In this document: positions 31,452 to 41,469 of the stretch, piece by piece
Layout: each line of letters opens with the position of its first letter
How positions within the stretch are numbered: the stretch's first letter is position 1
Assembly (NCBI GenBank): GCA_030410095.1
Contig: JAUFRC010000001.1
Location: 2,430,501 to 2,494,500, forward strand
Direction: 5' to 3'
From: Paracoccus cavernae
GTDB lineage: Bacteria > Pseudomonadota > Alphaproteobacteria > Rhodobacterales > Rhodobacteraceae
DNA: 64,000 nt
The notes under the pieces: model-generated
The model's input: only the letters and a program-made list of their open reading frames with translations
The model's database searches: none
Told to the model about the DNA's origin: nothing
Position numbers and translations under genes: made by a program

Positions 31452-32288
31452 CTAGATCATCTCGAGCGGGCGCGGCCCGTCCGGCGCGGGAAAATGCGGT
31501 CGAGCGCGAGCAAGACATCCTCGTGCACGACCAGATCCAGCGCGGCGGCGGCATGGTTTTGCGCGACGTGATCCAAGGTCGCGGCTTTGGGAATGGCGAT
31601 GGTTCCGGCGCGGTTGAGAACCCAGGCCAGCGCCAGCTGCGCCGCCGTCACGCCAAGCCCCGCCGCCAGACCGGCAAGGCGGCGATCGCCCGCCAAACGC
31701 CCCTGCTCGACCGGACTATAGGCCATCGCCGGAATCGCGCGCCCGCCCATCCACGGCAGCAGATCATATTCGGGACCGCGCCGCGTCAGATTGTAGAGGA
31801 CCTGGTTCGTGGCGCAGCGCGTACCGCCCGCCGCGATCAGATCCTCCATGTCTTCGGCATCGAAATTGCTCACGCCCCAATTGCGGATCAGCCCGCGATC
31901 GCAAAGCGCCTCCATCGCGGAAACCGTCTCGGCCAAGGGGATCTCGCCGCGCCAATGCAGCAGGTAGAGATCAAGCCGGTCGGTCCCGAGGCGGCGCAGG
32001 CTGGCCTCGCAGGCGCGGGGCAACGCGCTGGCCGAGGCGTTCCACGGATAGGCCTTGGAGACCAGAAACAGCCCGTCGCGACGGCCCGATATCGCTTCGC
32101 CGACAAGGGTCTCCGCTTCGCCGTCGGCATACATTTCCGCGGTGTCGATCAGGGTCATGCCCAGCTCGATCCCGTACCGCAGCGCCGCAATCTGGGCCGC
32201 GCGGAGCGAGGGGCTCGGCCATTTTCCACGTTCCCTGCCCGAGGGCCGGAACGCTGTCGCCGGATGGAAAGGTGACTGTGGGTTTCAT
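31452..32288 (-). CDS. Aldo/keto reductase
   Basis: Corrected length 279 residues, a TIM-barrel NADPH oxidoreductase. The catalytic tetrad is visible: Asp and Tyr in LIDTAEMYADGEAE, Lys in LVSKAYPW, and His in LYLLHWRGEIPLAE. NWGVSNFDAEDMEDL and LAWVLNRAGTIAIPKA are cofactor-side motifs. The family (AKR3/5, YeaE-like) reduces ketoaldehydes and sugar aldehydes. Next to fucU it might reduce lactaldehyde or act as a second fucose dehydrogenase, but the SDR fits the latter role better. Three missing bases (two near 32190, one near 31485) are needed to join the frames. It ends ...DGPRPLEMI at TAG 31452-31454. Confidence 0.82.
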
Positions 32289-32387
32289 GCTCCGATCCTG
32301 CCCCGCGCATCCGCCCCGCGCAAGCGGCGTGATTGCCCCCGCAAGCGCGCCATGCCACTTCTTGGCCGAACGAGCACAGGAGAGACC

Positions 32388-32815
32388 ATGACGGACGCGC
32401 GCGAACGGATGGAAGACATCGCCATGGACCAGCCGCCTTTCTCGGTGCTGCTGGGGATCAGGATCCTCTCGGTCAGCCCCGACGAGGTGGTCGCGGAAAT
32501 GCCGGTCACCCTTGATCTGAGCAACCGCAACGGCGTCCTGCACGGCGGCGCGATCATGAGCTTTGCCGACAATGTCGGCGGCACCGCGACCATGATGAAC
32601 CTGCCCGAAGGCACCACAACGACGACGGTGGAAAGCAAGACGAATTTCCTGCGCCCGATCCGCATCGGCGATACCGCCCGCGCCACCTCGATCCCGCTCC
32701 ACAAGGGGCGCACGATGATGGTCTGGCAGACCTCGATCACGCGCGGCGACGGCAAACTGGCGGCGGTGGTGACCCAGACCCAGCTGGTCATGGTCTGGGA
32801 AGAAGGCAGGGCTAA
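32388..32815 (+). CDS. PaaI family hotdog thioesterase
   Basis: Corrected length 142 residues. The single hotdog domain has NRNGVLHGGAIMSFADNVGG, the HGG and acidic residue typical of PaaI-type acyl-CoA thioesterases, then TTTVESKTNFLRPI and GDGKLAAVVTQTQLVMVWEE. Substrate unknown (probably an aryl or medium acyl-CoA). The start at 32388 has CAGGAGAG ahead of it. The raw frame stays open to 32984, but that would run antisense through the FAH gene. One missing G near 32808 gives the natural end EEGQG at TAA 32813-32815. It is divergent from the aldo/keto reductase gene. Confidence 0.8.
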
Positions 32816-32851
32816 GCGCCCCGCCTCCGCCCGCCTGCCCGCTTGCCGCGC

Positions 32852-33549
32852 CTATTCGGCGGGCCCGACCTCGAGGACCACTCCGGCCAGCCCGTCGATC
32901 CCGCCCTCCAGCCGGTCGCCCGCCGTCACCGCGCCCACGCCCGCAGGCGTGCCGGTCATGATCAGATCGCCCGGCGAGAGGTGATAGAGATGCGAGAGAT
33001 CCGAGACGATCTCGGCGACGCTCCAGACCATGTCGGACAGCAGCGCATCCTGCCGGACCGTGCCGTTCTGCGCCAAGTGGATGCGCTGCGCGCCGACCGC
33101 GCCTAAAGCCTCGCGCCGCGTCAGCGCGCCGAGAACCGCCGAGCCCTCGACGTCTTTGGATGTGTCCCAAGGCTGGCGCTTGGACTTGGAGCGCGCCTGA
33201 AGGTCGCGCCGCGTCATGTCGAGCCCCGAACCATAGCCGAAGATCACCCCTCGACCTGATCGGGGGCGATGCGGAAAGCGGGCGCACCGATCGCGATGAC
33301 CAGCTCCATTTCGTAGTGGAAGTCCTCGGTGCCGGGCGGATAGGGCAGAACCGCACCGCTTTGGGTCACGGCATGCGGAGCCTTGGTGAAATAGAAGGGC
33401 GCCTCGCGGTCGACCTCATTGCCCATTTCGGCGGCATGGGCGGCATAGTTGCGCCCCACGCAAAAGATGCGGTTGACCGGATAGCGGGCGGTCTCGGCCA
33501 GCACGGGGATTGATCGGGGCGCGGCCGGCGCGAAGAGATAATCGGTCAC
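32852..33549 (-). CDS. Fumarylacetoacetate hydrolase (FAH) family protein, FAHD1-like
   Basis: Corrected length 232 residues, the short single-domain FAH type (FAHD1/YcgM/NagK-like), which cleaves acylpyruvates and related diketo acids. The Mg site is seen in IFCVGRNYAAHAAEMGN, YEMELVIAIG (acidic ligands) and GDLIMTGTPAGVGAV. One base missing at about 33246 (DQVEG-VIFGYGSGLDMTRRD). I take the GTG at 33547-33549 as start, since AGGAG precedes it and the upstream ATG adds an implausible leader. It lies near the fucose island and could serve its last step, but the FAH at 62 kb fits that better. Confidence 0.82.
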
Positions 33550-33592
33550 AGTGGTCTCCTGTTGGGGGCGGGGATAGGCGAACTCCGGCAAA

Positions 33593-33607
33593 TTAGCCTT
33601 ATGCTAA
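33593..33607. promoter_or_regulatory. Inverted repeat TTAGC-N5-GCTAA in a divergent promoter
   Basis: TTAGC and GCTAA flank CTTAT in the 142-base gap between the FAH gene and the PIMT-like gene. The half-site resembles the GTTAGC/GCTAAC elements upstream of chvE at 50.7 kb. Confidence 0.35.
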
Positions 33608-33691
33608 CGAATTTCACGCAACCAGCGCCGTTGCCCGCGCCCAATTTTCGTGGCATTAGATGGCGAAAGCAACCGAGGGCAGGGTCCGGAA

Positions 33692-34345
33692 ATGACCGAT
33701 TTCGCGCAACGCCGCACCATGATGGTCGACACTCAGGTGCGACCCAACGAGGTGACAAGCTACCCTGTCATCGACGCCATGCTGACCGTTCCGCGTGAGC
33801 AATTCGTCCCCGACGCCCTGCGCAATGTCGCCTATGCCGGCGAGAACATCGAACTCGCGCGCAACCGCGTCGAGCTGGAGCCGCGCACCATCGGCCGCAT
33901 GCTCGAGGCGCTCGACCTGCAATCCTCCGACCTCGTGCTGCATGTCGGCTGCGGCTACGGCTATGCCACCGCCCTGATGGCCCGCATTGCCGAGGCCGTC
34001 GTCGCGACCGAGGAAAACCCCGATATGGCTGCCGAGGCGCAAAGCCGCCTTGCCGCGCAAGACATCTATAACGTCGCCGTCACGCAGGCCGATCTGACCG
34101 CCGGCTGGCCCGGTCAGGCGCCCTATGACGCCATGCTGGTCGGCGGCGCGATCGAGGCCCTGCCCCAAGCCATCGCCGATCAACTTCGCGAGGGCGGCCG
34201 CATTGTCGCCTTGTTTGTCGAAGGCCAGCTTGGCACGGTGCGTCTGGGCCACAAACTCGACGGCCAGATCAACTGGCGTAACGTCTTCAACGCTTTTGCC
34301 CCGATCCTGCCAGGTTTCAAACGTGTTTCGAGCTTTGCGCTCTGA
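33692..34345 (+). CDS. Protein-L-isoaspartate methyltransferase-like protein
   Basis: An intact 217-residue member of the PCMT fold. [20 protein letters not shown] and [20 protein letters not shown] are typical of the alphaproteobacterial PIMT-like group that sits upstream of tolC. The SAM motif reads [20 protein letters not shown]. It differs from the canonical Pcm at 38.1 kb, so repair activity is uncertain and its true role is unknown. The tolC gene starts 21 bases later, so the two are almost certainly co-transcribed. The ATG at 33692 is preceded by an A-rich/GG stretch rather than a strong ribosome site. Confidence 0.85.
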   Translation: MTDFAQRRTMMVDTQVRPNEVTSYPVIDAMLTVPREQFVPDALRNVAYAGENIELARNRVELEPRTIGRMLEALDLQSSDLVLHVGCGYGYATALMARIAEAVVATEENPDMAAEAQSRLAAQDIYNVAVTQADLTAGWPGQAPYDAMLVGGAIEALPQAIADQLREGGRIVALFVEGQLGTVRLGHKLDGQINWRNVFNAFAPILPGFKRVSSFAL

Positions 34346-34366
34346 CTGCATCAGAAAGGCTCGTTA

Positions 34367-35762
34367 ATGATTGGACGTACATTCAAGGCCCTGCGTCGCC
34401 CGCTTTTCGCCGCGCTGATCGCAGGGGCCTCGGCCCTGCCCGCGATGGCCGAAACCTTGGCCGATACGATGGTCGCGGCCTATCGTCATTCGTCGCTTCT
34501 CGAACAGAACCGCGCGGTTTTGCGTGCTGCCGACGAAGATGTCGCCACGGCAATGTCGGCGCTGCGTCCGGTCGTGAGCTGGATCCTCGAGCAGAACTAC
34601 CAAAACATCGAAGGTTTCGACGTCCGCCAGACCGCCCTGTCGCTGCAGGCGCAGATGACGATCTATGATTTCGGCCGGAGCCAGGTCGCCATCGACGGTG
34701 CCAAGGAAACGGTTCTTGCCACGCGCTCGGCGCTGGTCGGCGTCGAACAGGACGTGCTTTTGTCCGCGGTCGAGGCCTATCTGAACGTGCGTTCGGCCCT
34801 CGAACAGGTTGACCTCCAACAAAACTCGGTGCGCGTTCTGTCGCAGGAACAGCAGGCGGCAACCGACCGCTACGAGGTTGGCGAGATCACTTTGACCGAC
34901 GTGTCGCTGGCCGATGCCGCCCTTGCCGCGGCCCGCGCCAACCACGCCGCCGCCGAAGGCAGCCTCGAAGTCGCGCGCGAAGCCTATCTCGCCGTGACCG
35001 GCCGCATGCCCAACAACCTTCGGCCCCGCCGCCGACGCCGACGCTGCCCCCTCGCTGGATCAGGCACGCGGCATTGCGCAGCGCACCCATCCGGGCATCC
35101 ATCAGGCACAACATTCCGCAGCCGCATCCGAGCTCGGTGTGGCCGCTGCCGCGGCGGAACGTCGTCCGACCATCACCGGCAGCGTCGGCATCGCCAGCCA
35201 GCGCGGCAACTCCCTGGGCATTCGCGACGCCGATACCCGCGATACCGGCTCGGCCTCCTTGTCGATGTCGCAGACGATTTACTCGGGCGGCCGCCTCTCG
35301 GCGCAGCACCGCAAGGCCATGGCGCAGCGCGATTCCGCGCGGGCGCAGCTTTTGGGCACCTCGCGTCAGGTCAGCCAGGCGGTCGGGACCGCTTGGGCAG
35401 GGATCGACGTGGCCCGCGCCCAGATCCGCGCCATCGACGAGCAGATCGTCGCGGCGCAACAGGCCTATGACGGCGTGCGCGAAGAGGCCACTTTGGGGGC
35501 GCGGACCACCCTGGACGTGCTCGATGCCGAACAAAGCCTCCTCGAGGCGCGTGCAAGCAAGATTTCGGCCGAGGCCGATCTCCAGTTAGCACATTATCAA
35601 CTTTTGGCTGCTATGGGTTTGCTGACGGTAGAAAACCTGAAGCTCGGGATCCCGACCTATGACCCATCAGCCTATTACAATGCGGTGCGCAACGCGCCTT
35701 CGACCAGCAGCCAGGGCCAAAGCCTTGACCGCGTGCTGCGCGCAATCGGCCGGGGCGAATAA
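34367..35762 (+). CDS. tolC: TolC family outer-membrane efflux channel
   Basis: Corrected length 465 residues. After the signal peptide (LIAGASALPAMA) come the two structural repeats of TolC. Repeat 1 has ETLADTMVAAYRHSSLLEQN, EQNYQNIEGFDVRQ and TDRYEVGEITLTDVSLADAA. Repeat 2 has GIHQAQHSAAASELGVAAAA, MSQTIYSGGRLSAQHRKAM and EEATLGARTTLDVLDAEQSL. The long helices form the periplasmic tunnel and the strands sit in the outer membrane. It probably serves type I secretion and RND pumps alike, including the pump at 16.6-21.2 kb that lacks its own channel. Two bases are missing near 35025 (MPNNL-GPAADADA). Confidence 0.92.
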
Positions 35763-35809
35763 CCCGACCGGATGTCTTTCTGCCAAATCGGCCTGGCGGG
35801 GTGCCCGTC

Positions 35810-36757
35810 ATGGCTGATCTTGGTGAAAACGCCTCCGCCAGCGAAATCTCCGAAAATATTGGTGATGTTCTTGCCTCGATCCGTCGCCTGATCGCGCAGG
35901 ACGAGGCCAACCGCAGCGTGACGGACCCCGGCCAACGCCTCCGTCAGGTCGCGATCGATCAGGCGGAGGTCGCGCGGAACCAGCCCGTGCAAGCGTCACA
36001 GGCCGCGCCGCGCCACGCGCCCCAATCGCCACCCTTGATGCTCGGCGATCCGGATATGGTCCCCCCGCAAGGCAATGCGAAGCCGCCGATGCGCCCGCGT
36101 CCCGCGAATGAATCCCGACCGCTCCGCATCGCGCCCGAGGGCGGCCCGACCGCCCCACCGCCGCTTTCGCACGGCCAACAGGCGGCAACGCCCCACCGCA
36201 TGACCGAGCGGCGCTTTCCCGCGCCGCCCCCGATGCAACCGGCCACGCTGCGCCCCGAGCACCTGACCATGCCGGAGCCGCGCCCCTTCCAGCAACGCGA
36301 GATGCGGCCCGATCTCGGAGCACAAACCGCGCCGGCGGCCCTCGCGCGCTCACCGGCGACATGGCCGGTTCGCTGGTGATGCGACGGCGCCGCGCGATGA
36401 TGCGTCTGTCGAGGCAGCCGCGCCCTGTACGACGAGACGCGCCTTCCTGAACCCGAGGGTTTTGCCGCAACCCCCAGCACTGCCGCAGCCGGATCGGGAC
36501 ATGCGGGATGACGAGGGACTGTCCTTCGTGAGCGTCGAGGAGACTGCCCCCGCACCCGCCTCCGTCGAAGAGGAGCTGCACCTTTTCGCCGCCCCGAAGA
36601 CGAGATGACGACCGACCGGCTTTTGCGCAACCTGATCCGGGACGCCGTGCGCGAAGAGCTTCAGGGCGAGCTCGGCAGCCAGTTCAGCCGCAACCTCCGC
36701 CGCCTCGTGCGTTCGGAAATCGATCTCGCCCTGCGCCGGATCCGCAAAAGCGCCTGA
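35810..36757 (+). CDS. PopZ/DUF2497 family polar organising protein
   Basis: Corrected length about 316 residues. The layout matches DUF2497/PopZ: a short N-terminal helix ASEISENIGDVLASIRRLIA, a long Pro-rich disordered linker (about residues 60-250), and a C-terminal helical module LLRNLIRDAVREELQGELGS and NLRRLVRSEIDLALRRIRK. PopZ self-assembles at the cell pole through its C-terminal helices and recruits partners through the N-terminus. That this protein forms polar condensates is inferred. Three single-base losses fall in the linker (about 36380-36600) and cancel out overall. It is 47 bases after tolC and probably in the same operon. Confidence 0.75.
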
Positions 36758-36772
36758 CCACCGCCCAAAGAA

Positions 36773-36796
36773 AACGGGGCACGCTGGTGCCCCGTT
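36773..36796. terminator. Bidirectional rho-independent terminator
   Basis: AACGGGGCAC and (G)TGCCCCGTT give a 10-bp stem. The minus strand continues TTTTCTTT, the plus strand TTCTCG. It closes the PopZ-like gene and the convergent NlpD-like gene. Confidence 0.8.
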
Positions 36797-36843
36797 CTCG
36801 ACAGATGTGATGCAGGAGGCCCGGCGCGCGCCGAACCCGTCGC

Positions 36844-38039
36844 TCAGTTGAGGTATTTCTCGGGATCGACGCTTTCAAAGCCGTCGCGGACTTCGAAGTG
36901 GACGATACCCTGATTACGGGCCCGACCCAGCGTGGTGCCGGTGCTGACCTTGTCGCCCTTGTTCACCGCGACATTGTCGAGCCCCGCGTAAACGGTCATC
37001 AGATTGCCGTCATGGCGCACCACGATGATCGGAACGTTGTCGACATCGCGCGTGATCGCCGCGACCGTCCCGCTGCCTGCCGCCGTCACTGCCGAGCCGG
37101 GCGCAGCGGAGATGTCGATACCCTCGTTCGTGCCCTTTTATAGGTCCGCGCGATAGCGCCGTTGGCGGGCATCCGGAACTTGCCCGAACCCGAGGCCGCC
37201 GTCCGCGTCTTGCCCAGATCGGGCGCGTTCGGCGCGGCCACCTTGGTGGCGGCAGGGATGGTTTTCTCGTTTGGCAGCGGCTCGGCTGCCGAAGGCGGGC
37301 GCGGCGTCGGGCTCGCGGTCCCCGGCGCATTCACCACCTCTGCGGTTTTCGCCGGAGCCTGACCCGCCACCGGTATCAGCAGACGTTGGCCCGGACGCAC
37401 CGCCATATCGGGGGTCAAGCCGTTCCAGCTTGCCAGATCATTGACCGTCACGCCGTATTTGCGGGCAATCGACCAACCGGTTTCGCCCGAAACAACCACA
37501 TGCTGTTTGGGCTGCGGCGCCGGTTGCTGCACGGTTTTCGCGGTGCTGCCCGACAGGGTTTTCGAGGTGACTGCCGCCTCTTGCGTCGGCACATTGGGCT
37601 TGCGCACGCCTTGGCCGGCAAAGGGATCGCTGACCTGACCGGTCGAGGAAACCGGCACCGTCACCATTGCCGGCGCGGCTCCCGCCACGCGGGTCGGCAG
37701 CGCCACAACCGCACCGGCATTCAGCACACTGCTCGCGTCAAGCGCGTTATATTGTGCGACCTGCCCCGCATTCAGCCCCAACCGCGAAGCGATCGAGGCG
37801 ATCGTATCGCCCTGGCGGGCAACCGCGACCTGATAGCCGGGATAAGAAATCACGCCGCGCTGGTCGGGTTGCGGCCGCGGTTGCGCGGCAGCGGCGGCAT
37901 CGCTGGTCTTCAGCCCGCCGGTCCGCAGATCGGGATCGAAATTCCGGAGATCGAAGCCGGTATATTCGCCATTCGGCCCGCATGACGCCAAGGCCAACAG
38001 GGTCAATGCGCCCGCTGCGGAAAGTCTGAAACCCGTCAT
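36844..38039 (-). CDS. LysM and degenerate M23 lipoprotein (NlpD-like amidase activator)
   Basis: Corrected length 398 residues. The signal peptide ends in a lipobox, LALASC, so it is lipidated. Two LysM domains follow, one around YQVAVARQGDTIASIASRLG and one around HVVVSGETGWSIARKYGVTV. The C-terminal LytM/M23 domain reads GIDISAAPGSAVTAAGSGTV, VRHDGNLMTVYAGLDNVAV and GIVHFEVRDG. The HxH of active M23 enzymes is replaced by HFE and the first zinc ligand is absent, as in NlpD/EnvC, which activate amidases rather than cut peptidoglycan. One base is missing near 37140 (YK-KGTNEGIDIS). It sits downstream of surE and pcm, the same neighbourhood as E. coli nlpD. Confidence 0.88.
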
Positions 38040-38075
38040 TTGCCCGTCCTTATTTGCCTCGGCTTGCGTCGGGGG

Positions 38076-38726
38076 TCATGTCTGTCCCAACCCCTCGACC
38101 AGCGGCACGAAACGCACCTGCCGCAATTCGTCATAGTCGAAACCCGTCTCGGAGCGGCGCACGCGGATCAGCGTCTGCACCGCATCGGACTGGCCGACCG
38201 GAACCACCATGATACCGCCGATCTTCAACTGCGCCAAGAGCGGGCCAGGCGGATCTTCGGCCGCGGCGGTCACAATAATGCGGTCGAAGGGCGCCTGTTC
38301 CGGCAACCCGAAAGAGCCGTCGGCCACGCGGGTGGTGATATTCGTCAGCCCGAATTGCTGGAAGATCTCTTCGGCCTCGACCACCAGCCTGCGGTGGCGG
38401 TCGACGGTATAGACCCGCCGGCACAGCAGCGCGAGGATCGCGGCCTGATAGCCCGATCCCGTCCCGACCTCGAGCACCTTGTCGCGCGGACCGACCTCGA
38501 GCGCCTGCGTCATCAGCCCGACAACCGAGGGCTGGCTGATCGTCTGGCCGCAAGGGATCGGCAGCGGCGTATCCTCGTAGGCGCGATCCTCGAAATGGCC
38601 GCGCACGAAGGGGCCGCGGTCGATCCGCTCCATCGCCTCGAGCACACGCGGATCCGTCACCCCGCGCGAGCGGAGCTGGAAGAGGAAGCGCATCTTGCGT
38701 TCCGGGATGTCATCGGGGTCACTCAT
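38076..38726 (-). CDS. pcm: Protein-L-isoaspartate O-methyltransferase
   Basis: An intact 216-residue SAM-dependent repair enzyme for isoaspartyl damage. RPFVRGHF-type segment [20 protein letters not shown], the [20 protein letters not shown] motif, the SAM loop [26 protein letters not shown] and [11 protein letters not shown] are all canonical. Its ATG overlaps the surE stop by 4 nt, and the NlpD-like gene follows after 36 bases: a surE-pcm-nlpD operon as in many proteobacteria. Confidence 0.95.
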   Translation of the reverse strand: MSDPDDIPERKMRFLFQLRSRGVTDPRVLEAMERIDRGPFVRGHFEDRAYEDTPLPIPCGQTISQPSVVGLMTQALEVGPRDKVLEVGTGSGYQAAILALLCRRVYTVDRHRRLVVEAEEIFQQFGLTNITTRVADGSFGLPEQAPFDRIIVTAAAEDPPGPLLAQLKIGGIMVVPVGQSDAVQTLIRVRRSETGFDYDELRQVRFVPLVEGLGQT

Positions 38727-39515
38727 CCCTGGTCAAATACTCCGCGCAATTGCGACAGGCTGTCGTAGCAGGTCAGATCCGGCCGCATCGGCGTCACCGA
38801 AATATAGCCCGCCATGTTCAAATCAACATCACTGCCCGGCGTCGCGTCAACATTTTGCGACCCTCCGACCACCCACAGAAAACGCCGTCCGGTGGGCGAA
38901 ATATAGGGTTCGACCTCGAAGCGGGTGCCCCGGCGGCGGCCTTGCGGCGCGGCGCGTGTGCCTTTGACCTCGGCGGCCGGACAGGCGGGGAAGTTCACGT
39001 TGTAGAACAGGCGGAAATCGACATCCGATTGCCAATCTCCGTGATCGAGAAGCTGGCGGATGATGCGGGGGCATGTTTGCGCGCCGCCTCGAAGGGGTCG
39101 GCCAGACCGGCCGTGCCCGCGCCCAGATATTGCGACAAGGCGATCGCGGGCAGGTTCTGGAGCGCCGCCTCCATCGCGCCGCCGATCGTGCCGGAGTACA
39201 TCGCGTTCTCGCCGGAGTTGTTGCCGCGGTTCACGCCCGAGAGCACCAGATCGGGCGGACAATCCTTCATCACGTCCGAGATCGCGGCCAGAACGCAATC
39301 GGCGGGGCTGCCTTCGGCGGCATAGCGGCGCTCGCCGAGCTTCGCGATCATCGTGGGGTGGGTATAGCTGATGCAATGGGCAACGCCCGATTGCTCGAAA
39401 GCGGGGCGACGGTCCAGACCTCGCCAGAGGGCCCGGCGATCTCCTGAGCGATCTCGGTCAAAGCCTCGAGGCCCGGGGCGTTGATCCCGTCGTCATTGGT
39501 GATGAGAATCCGCAT
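38723..39515 (-). CDS. surE: 5'/3'-nucleotidase SurE
   Basis: Corrected length 264 residues. The metal-site motif [19 protein letters not shown] starts the protein. [20 protein letters not shown] completes the active site, and FYNVNFP and [20 protein letters not shown] are typical C-terminal segments. It dephosphorylates nucleoside monophosphates and is linked to stationary-phase survival. Two single-base losses: a GGGG near 39401 and the G-run near 39068. It heads the surE-pcm-nlpD-like operon and is divergent from the TauE gene across 172 bases. Confidence 0.92.
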
Positions 39516-39605
39516 CTTCTGTCCCGCTTCCTGCTTTGCGCCGCTTGGCAATACAATTAACCGTCACGAGAGTCGGCGACAAGCAGCCGATAAGGCCAGC
39601 ACCAA

Positions 39606-39634
39606 TTGACAAAGATGCCGCCCTGTTCATTTGA
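39606..39634 (+). promoter_or_regulatory. Possible sigma70-type promoter for the TauE gene
   Basis: A perfect -35 hexamer TTGACA (39606-39611) is followed after 17 bases by ATTTGA, a poor -10. It points toward the TauE start at 39688. Confidence 0.35.
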
Positions 39635-39687
39635 CCTTACCGAGCCGCGCAGGCACTATTGCCGCAGGCCTTTGTTGCGGAACCGAA

Positions 39688-40604
39688 ATGCAGATCTATC
39701 TTCCCATCGCAGAGGTCGTGGTCAACGCGCTGACCCTGATCGGTCTGGGGGCGTCGTGGGCGTCATGAGCGGGCTGTTCGGCGTCGGCGGAGGTTTCCTG
39801 ATCACGCCCCTGCTGTTTTTCATCGGCATCCCCCGCGATTGCGGTGGCGACCGGCGCCAATCAGGTGGTGGCCTCGTCCTTTTCCGGCGTGCTCGCCCAC
39901 CTCAAACGCAAGACCGTCGATTTCCGCATGGGCTGGGTGCTACTTGCAGGCGGGCTTGTCGGATCGTCCGTGGGGGTCATCATCTTCAACATGCTCGAAA
40001 GACTCGGGCAGGTCGATCTGGTGGTGCAGCTTTGCTACGTCGTCTTTCTCGGGCTGATCGGGACGATGATGTTCAAGGAAAGCCTCGGAGCGCTGCGCCG
40101 CGCCAAGGCCGGACCGATCAAACCCGCGCGCCGCAACCAGCATGTCTGGGTCCACCGCTGGCCGTGGAAGGTGAAATTCCGCGCCTCGGGGCTGTACATC
40201 AGCATCTGGCCGCCCCTGATGGTCGGGGCCGCAGTCGGGGTTCTGGGCGCGATCATGGGGTCGGCGGCGGCTTCATCATGGTGCCCGCCATGATCTATCT
40301 GCTTGGAATGCCGACGAAAGTCGTGATCGGGACCTCGCTTTTCCAGATCACCTTCCTGTCCGCCTACACTACGCTGATGCATGCGGTTTTCTCGAATACC
40401 GTCGATGTCATGCTGGCGATCCTGCTGATCGTGGGCGGGGTGATCGGCGCACAGATCGGCGCCAATCTCGGAGCGAAACTCAGGGCCGAGCAGCTGCGCA
40501 TCCTCATGGCGCTTTTGGTGCTTGCGGTCTGCGGGCGGCTGGCGCTCGATCTCTTTCTGCGCCCCGAAGAGCTTTACTCGATCACGCCGGGGCTGATCGG
40601 ATGA
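39688..40604 (+). CDS. Sulfite exporter TauE/SafE family permease
   Basis: Corrected length about 306 residues, seven or eight hydrophobic helices. The duplicated family motif is clear: SGLFGVGGGFLITPLLFFIG in the first half and VGGGFIMVPAMIYLLGMPTK in the second, with TGANQVVASSFSGVLAHLKR and GTSLFQITFLSAYTTLMHAV after each. Members move sulfite, sulfoacetate or other organosulfur anions; the substrate here is unknown. Four bases are missing in three G/C runs (about 39751, 39835 and 40258). The stop overlaps the ATG of the TIGR02186 gene (ATGA), a pairing that is common in alphaproteobacteria. Confidence 0.87.
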
Positions 40605-41444
40605 GGGGCGGATTCTGGGCCGCTCTGGCGCTTTGCGCGACCGCATGGGCCGCGACGGCGCAGGATACGACCTATCCCAATTTCGGCGACCCCAAAGCCC
40701 GCCGCGCGGAGTCGCGACTTTCCCCATGTTCCGGCCGAACAGGTCGTGGCGGGGCTTTCGCATAACGACGTCGATATCACGACAAATTTCGACGGCTCCG
40801 AGATCATCATCTACGGCGCGATCAAACGCGAAAGCGCAATCCCGCCCGGGCCGCCGCTCGATGTGATCGTCACCGTCGAGGGACCGCCGCAATCGGTCAC
40901 CATCCGCAAGAAAGAGCGCAATCTCGGCGTCTGGATGAACACCGAAAGCCTGCGCATCGGCTCGGCACCGGATTTTTACGTCATCGCGACCACGGGCCCG
41001 CTCGACCGCATTCTTCTGCCCGAACAGGATGCGAGCCACCGCATCTCGATCCCGCAGGCGATCCGCGCTTTCGCAGGGCCGGTCACGGTCGAGAATACCG
41101 TCCCCTTCACCGAGGCCTTCGTGCGGCTGCGGCAGGAAAGCGACCAGTACCGCCTCGACGAACATGCGGTGCGGCTGGTCGAGCAAACCCTGTTTCGTGC
41201 CGATGTCCGACTGCCCTCGAGCATCGTCGAAGGCACCTATTCGACCCGCATCTTCCTGCTGCGCAACGGCGTGGTGATCGACACCTATCGCGCGCCGATC
41301 ATCGTCCAGAAGGTCGGGCTGGAGCGTTGGCTCTATCGTCTCTCGCTCGAACAGCCGCTGCTTTACGGGATGATGTCGCTCCTGATCGCGGTCGGCGCGG
41401 GCTGGGCGGCCTCTGCGGCCTTCCGCAGCTTCAAGCGCCAGTAG
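40601..41444 (+). CDS. TIGR02186 family transmembrane protein
   Basis: Corrected length 281 residues. The N-terminal signal peptide (WAALALCATAWAATAQ) and one C-terminal membrane helix (LLYGMMSLLIAVGAGWAASA) bracket a beta-rich periplasmic domain: LSHNDVDITTNFDGSEIIIY, IKRESAIPPGPPLDVIVTVE and IVEGTYSTRIFLLRNGVVID. This is the alphaproteobacterial TIGR02186 family. It is almost always next to a TauE/SafE permease, and I infer that it is an accessory to it. Two bases are missing near 40700-40730. It is translationally coupled to the permease. Confidence 0.85.
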
Positions 41445-41469
41445 ATGCGCCGCCTCCTGGCCGTCCGGC

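Noticed and set aside
32816..32984. C-terminal extension of the hotdog thioesterase
   Set aside because: It is antisense to the FAH gene and low-complexity. One missing G gives a family-typical end at 32815.
38076..38726. Duplicate of the PIMT-like gene at 33692-34345
   Set aside because: The two share only the methyltransferase fold. Their motifs and neighbours differ (surE-pcm versus tolC operon), so this is not a recent duplication.
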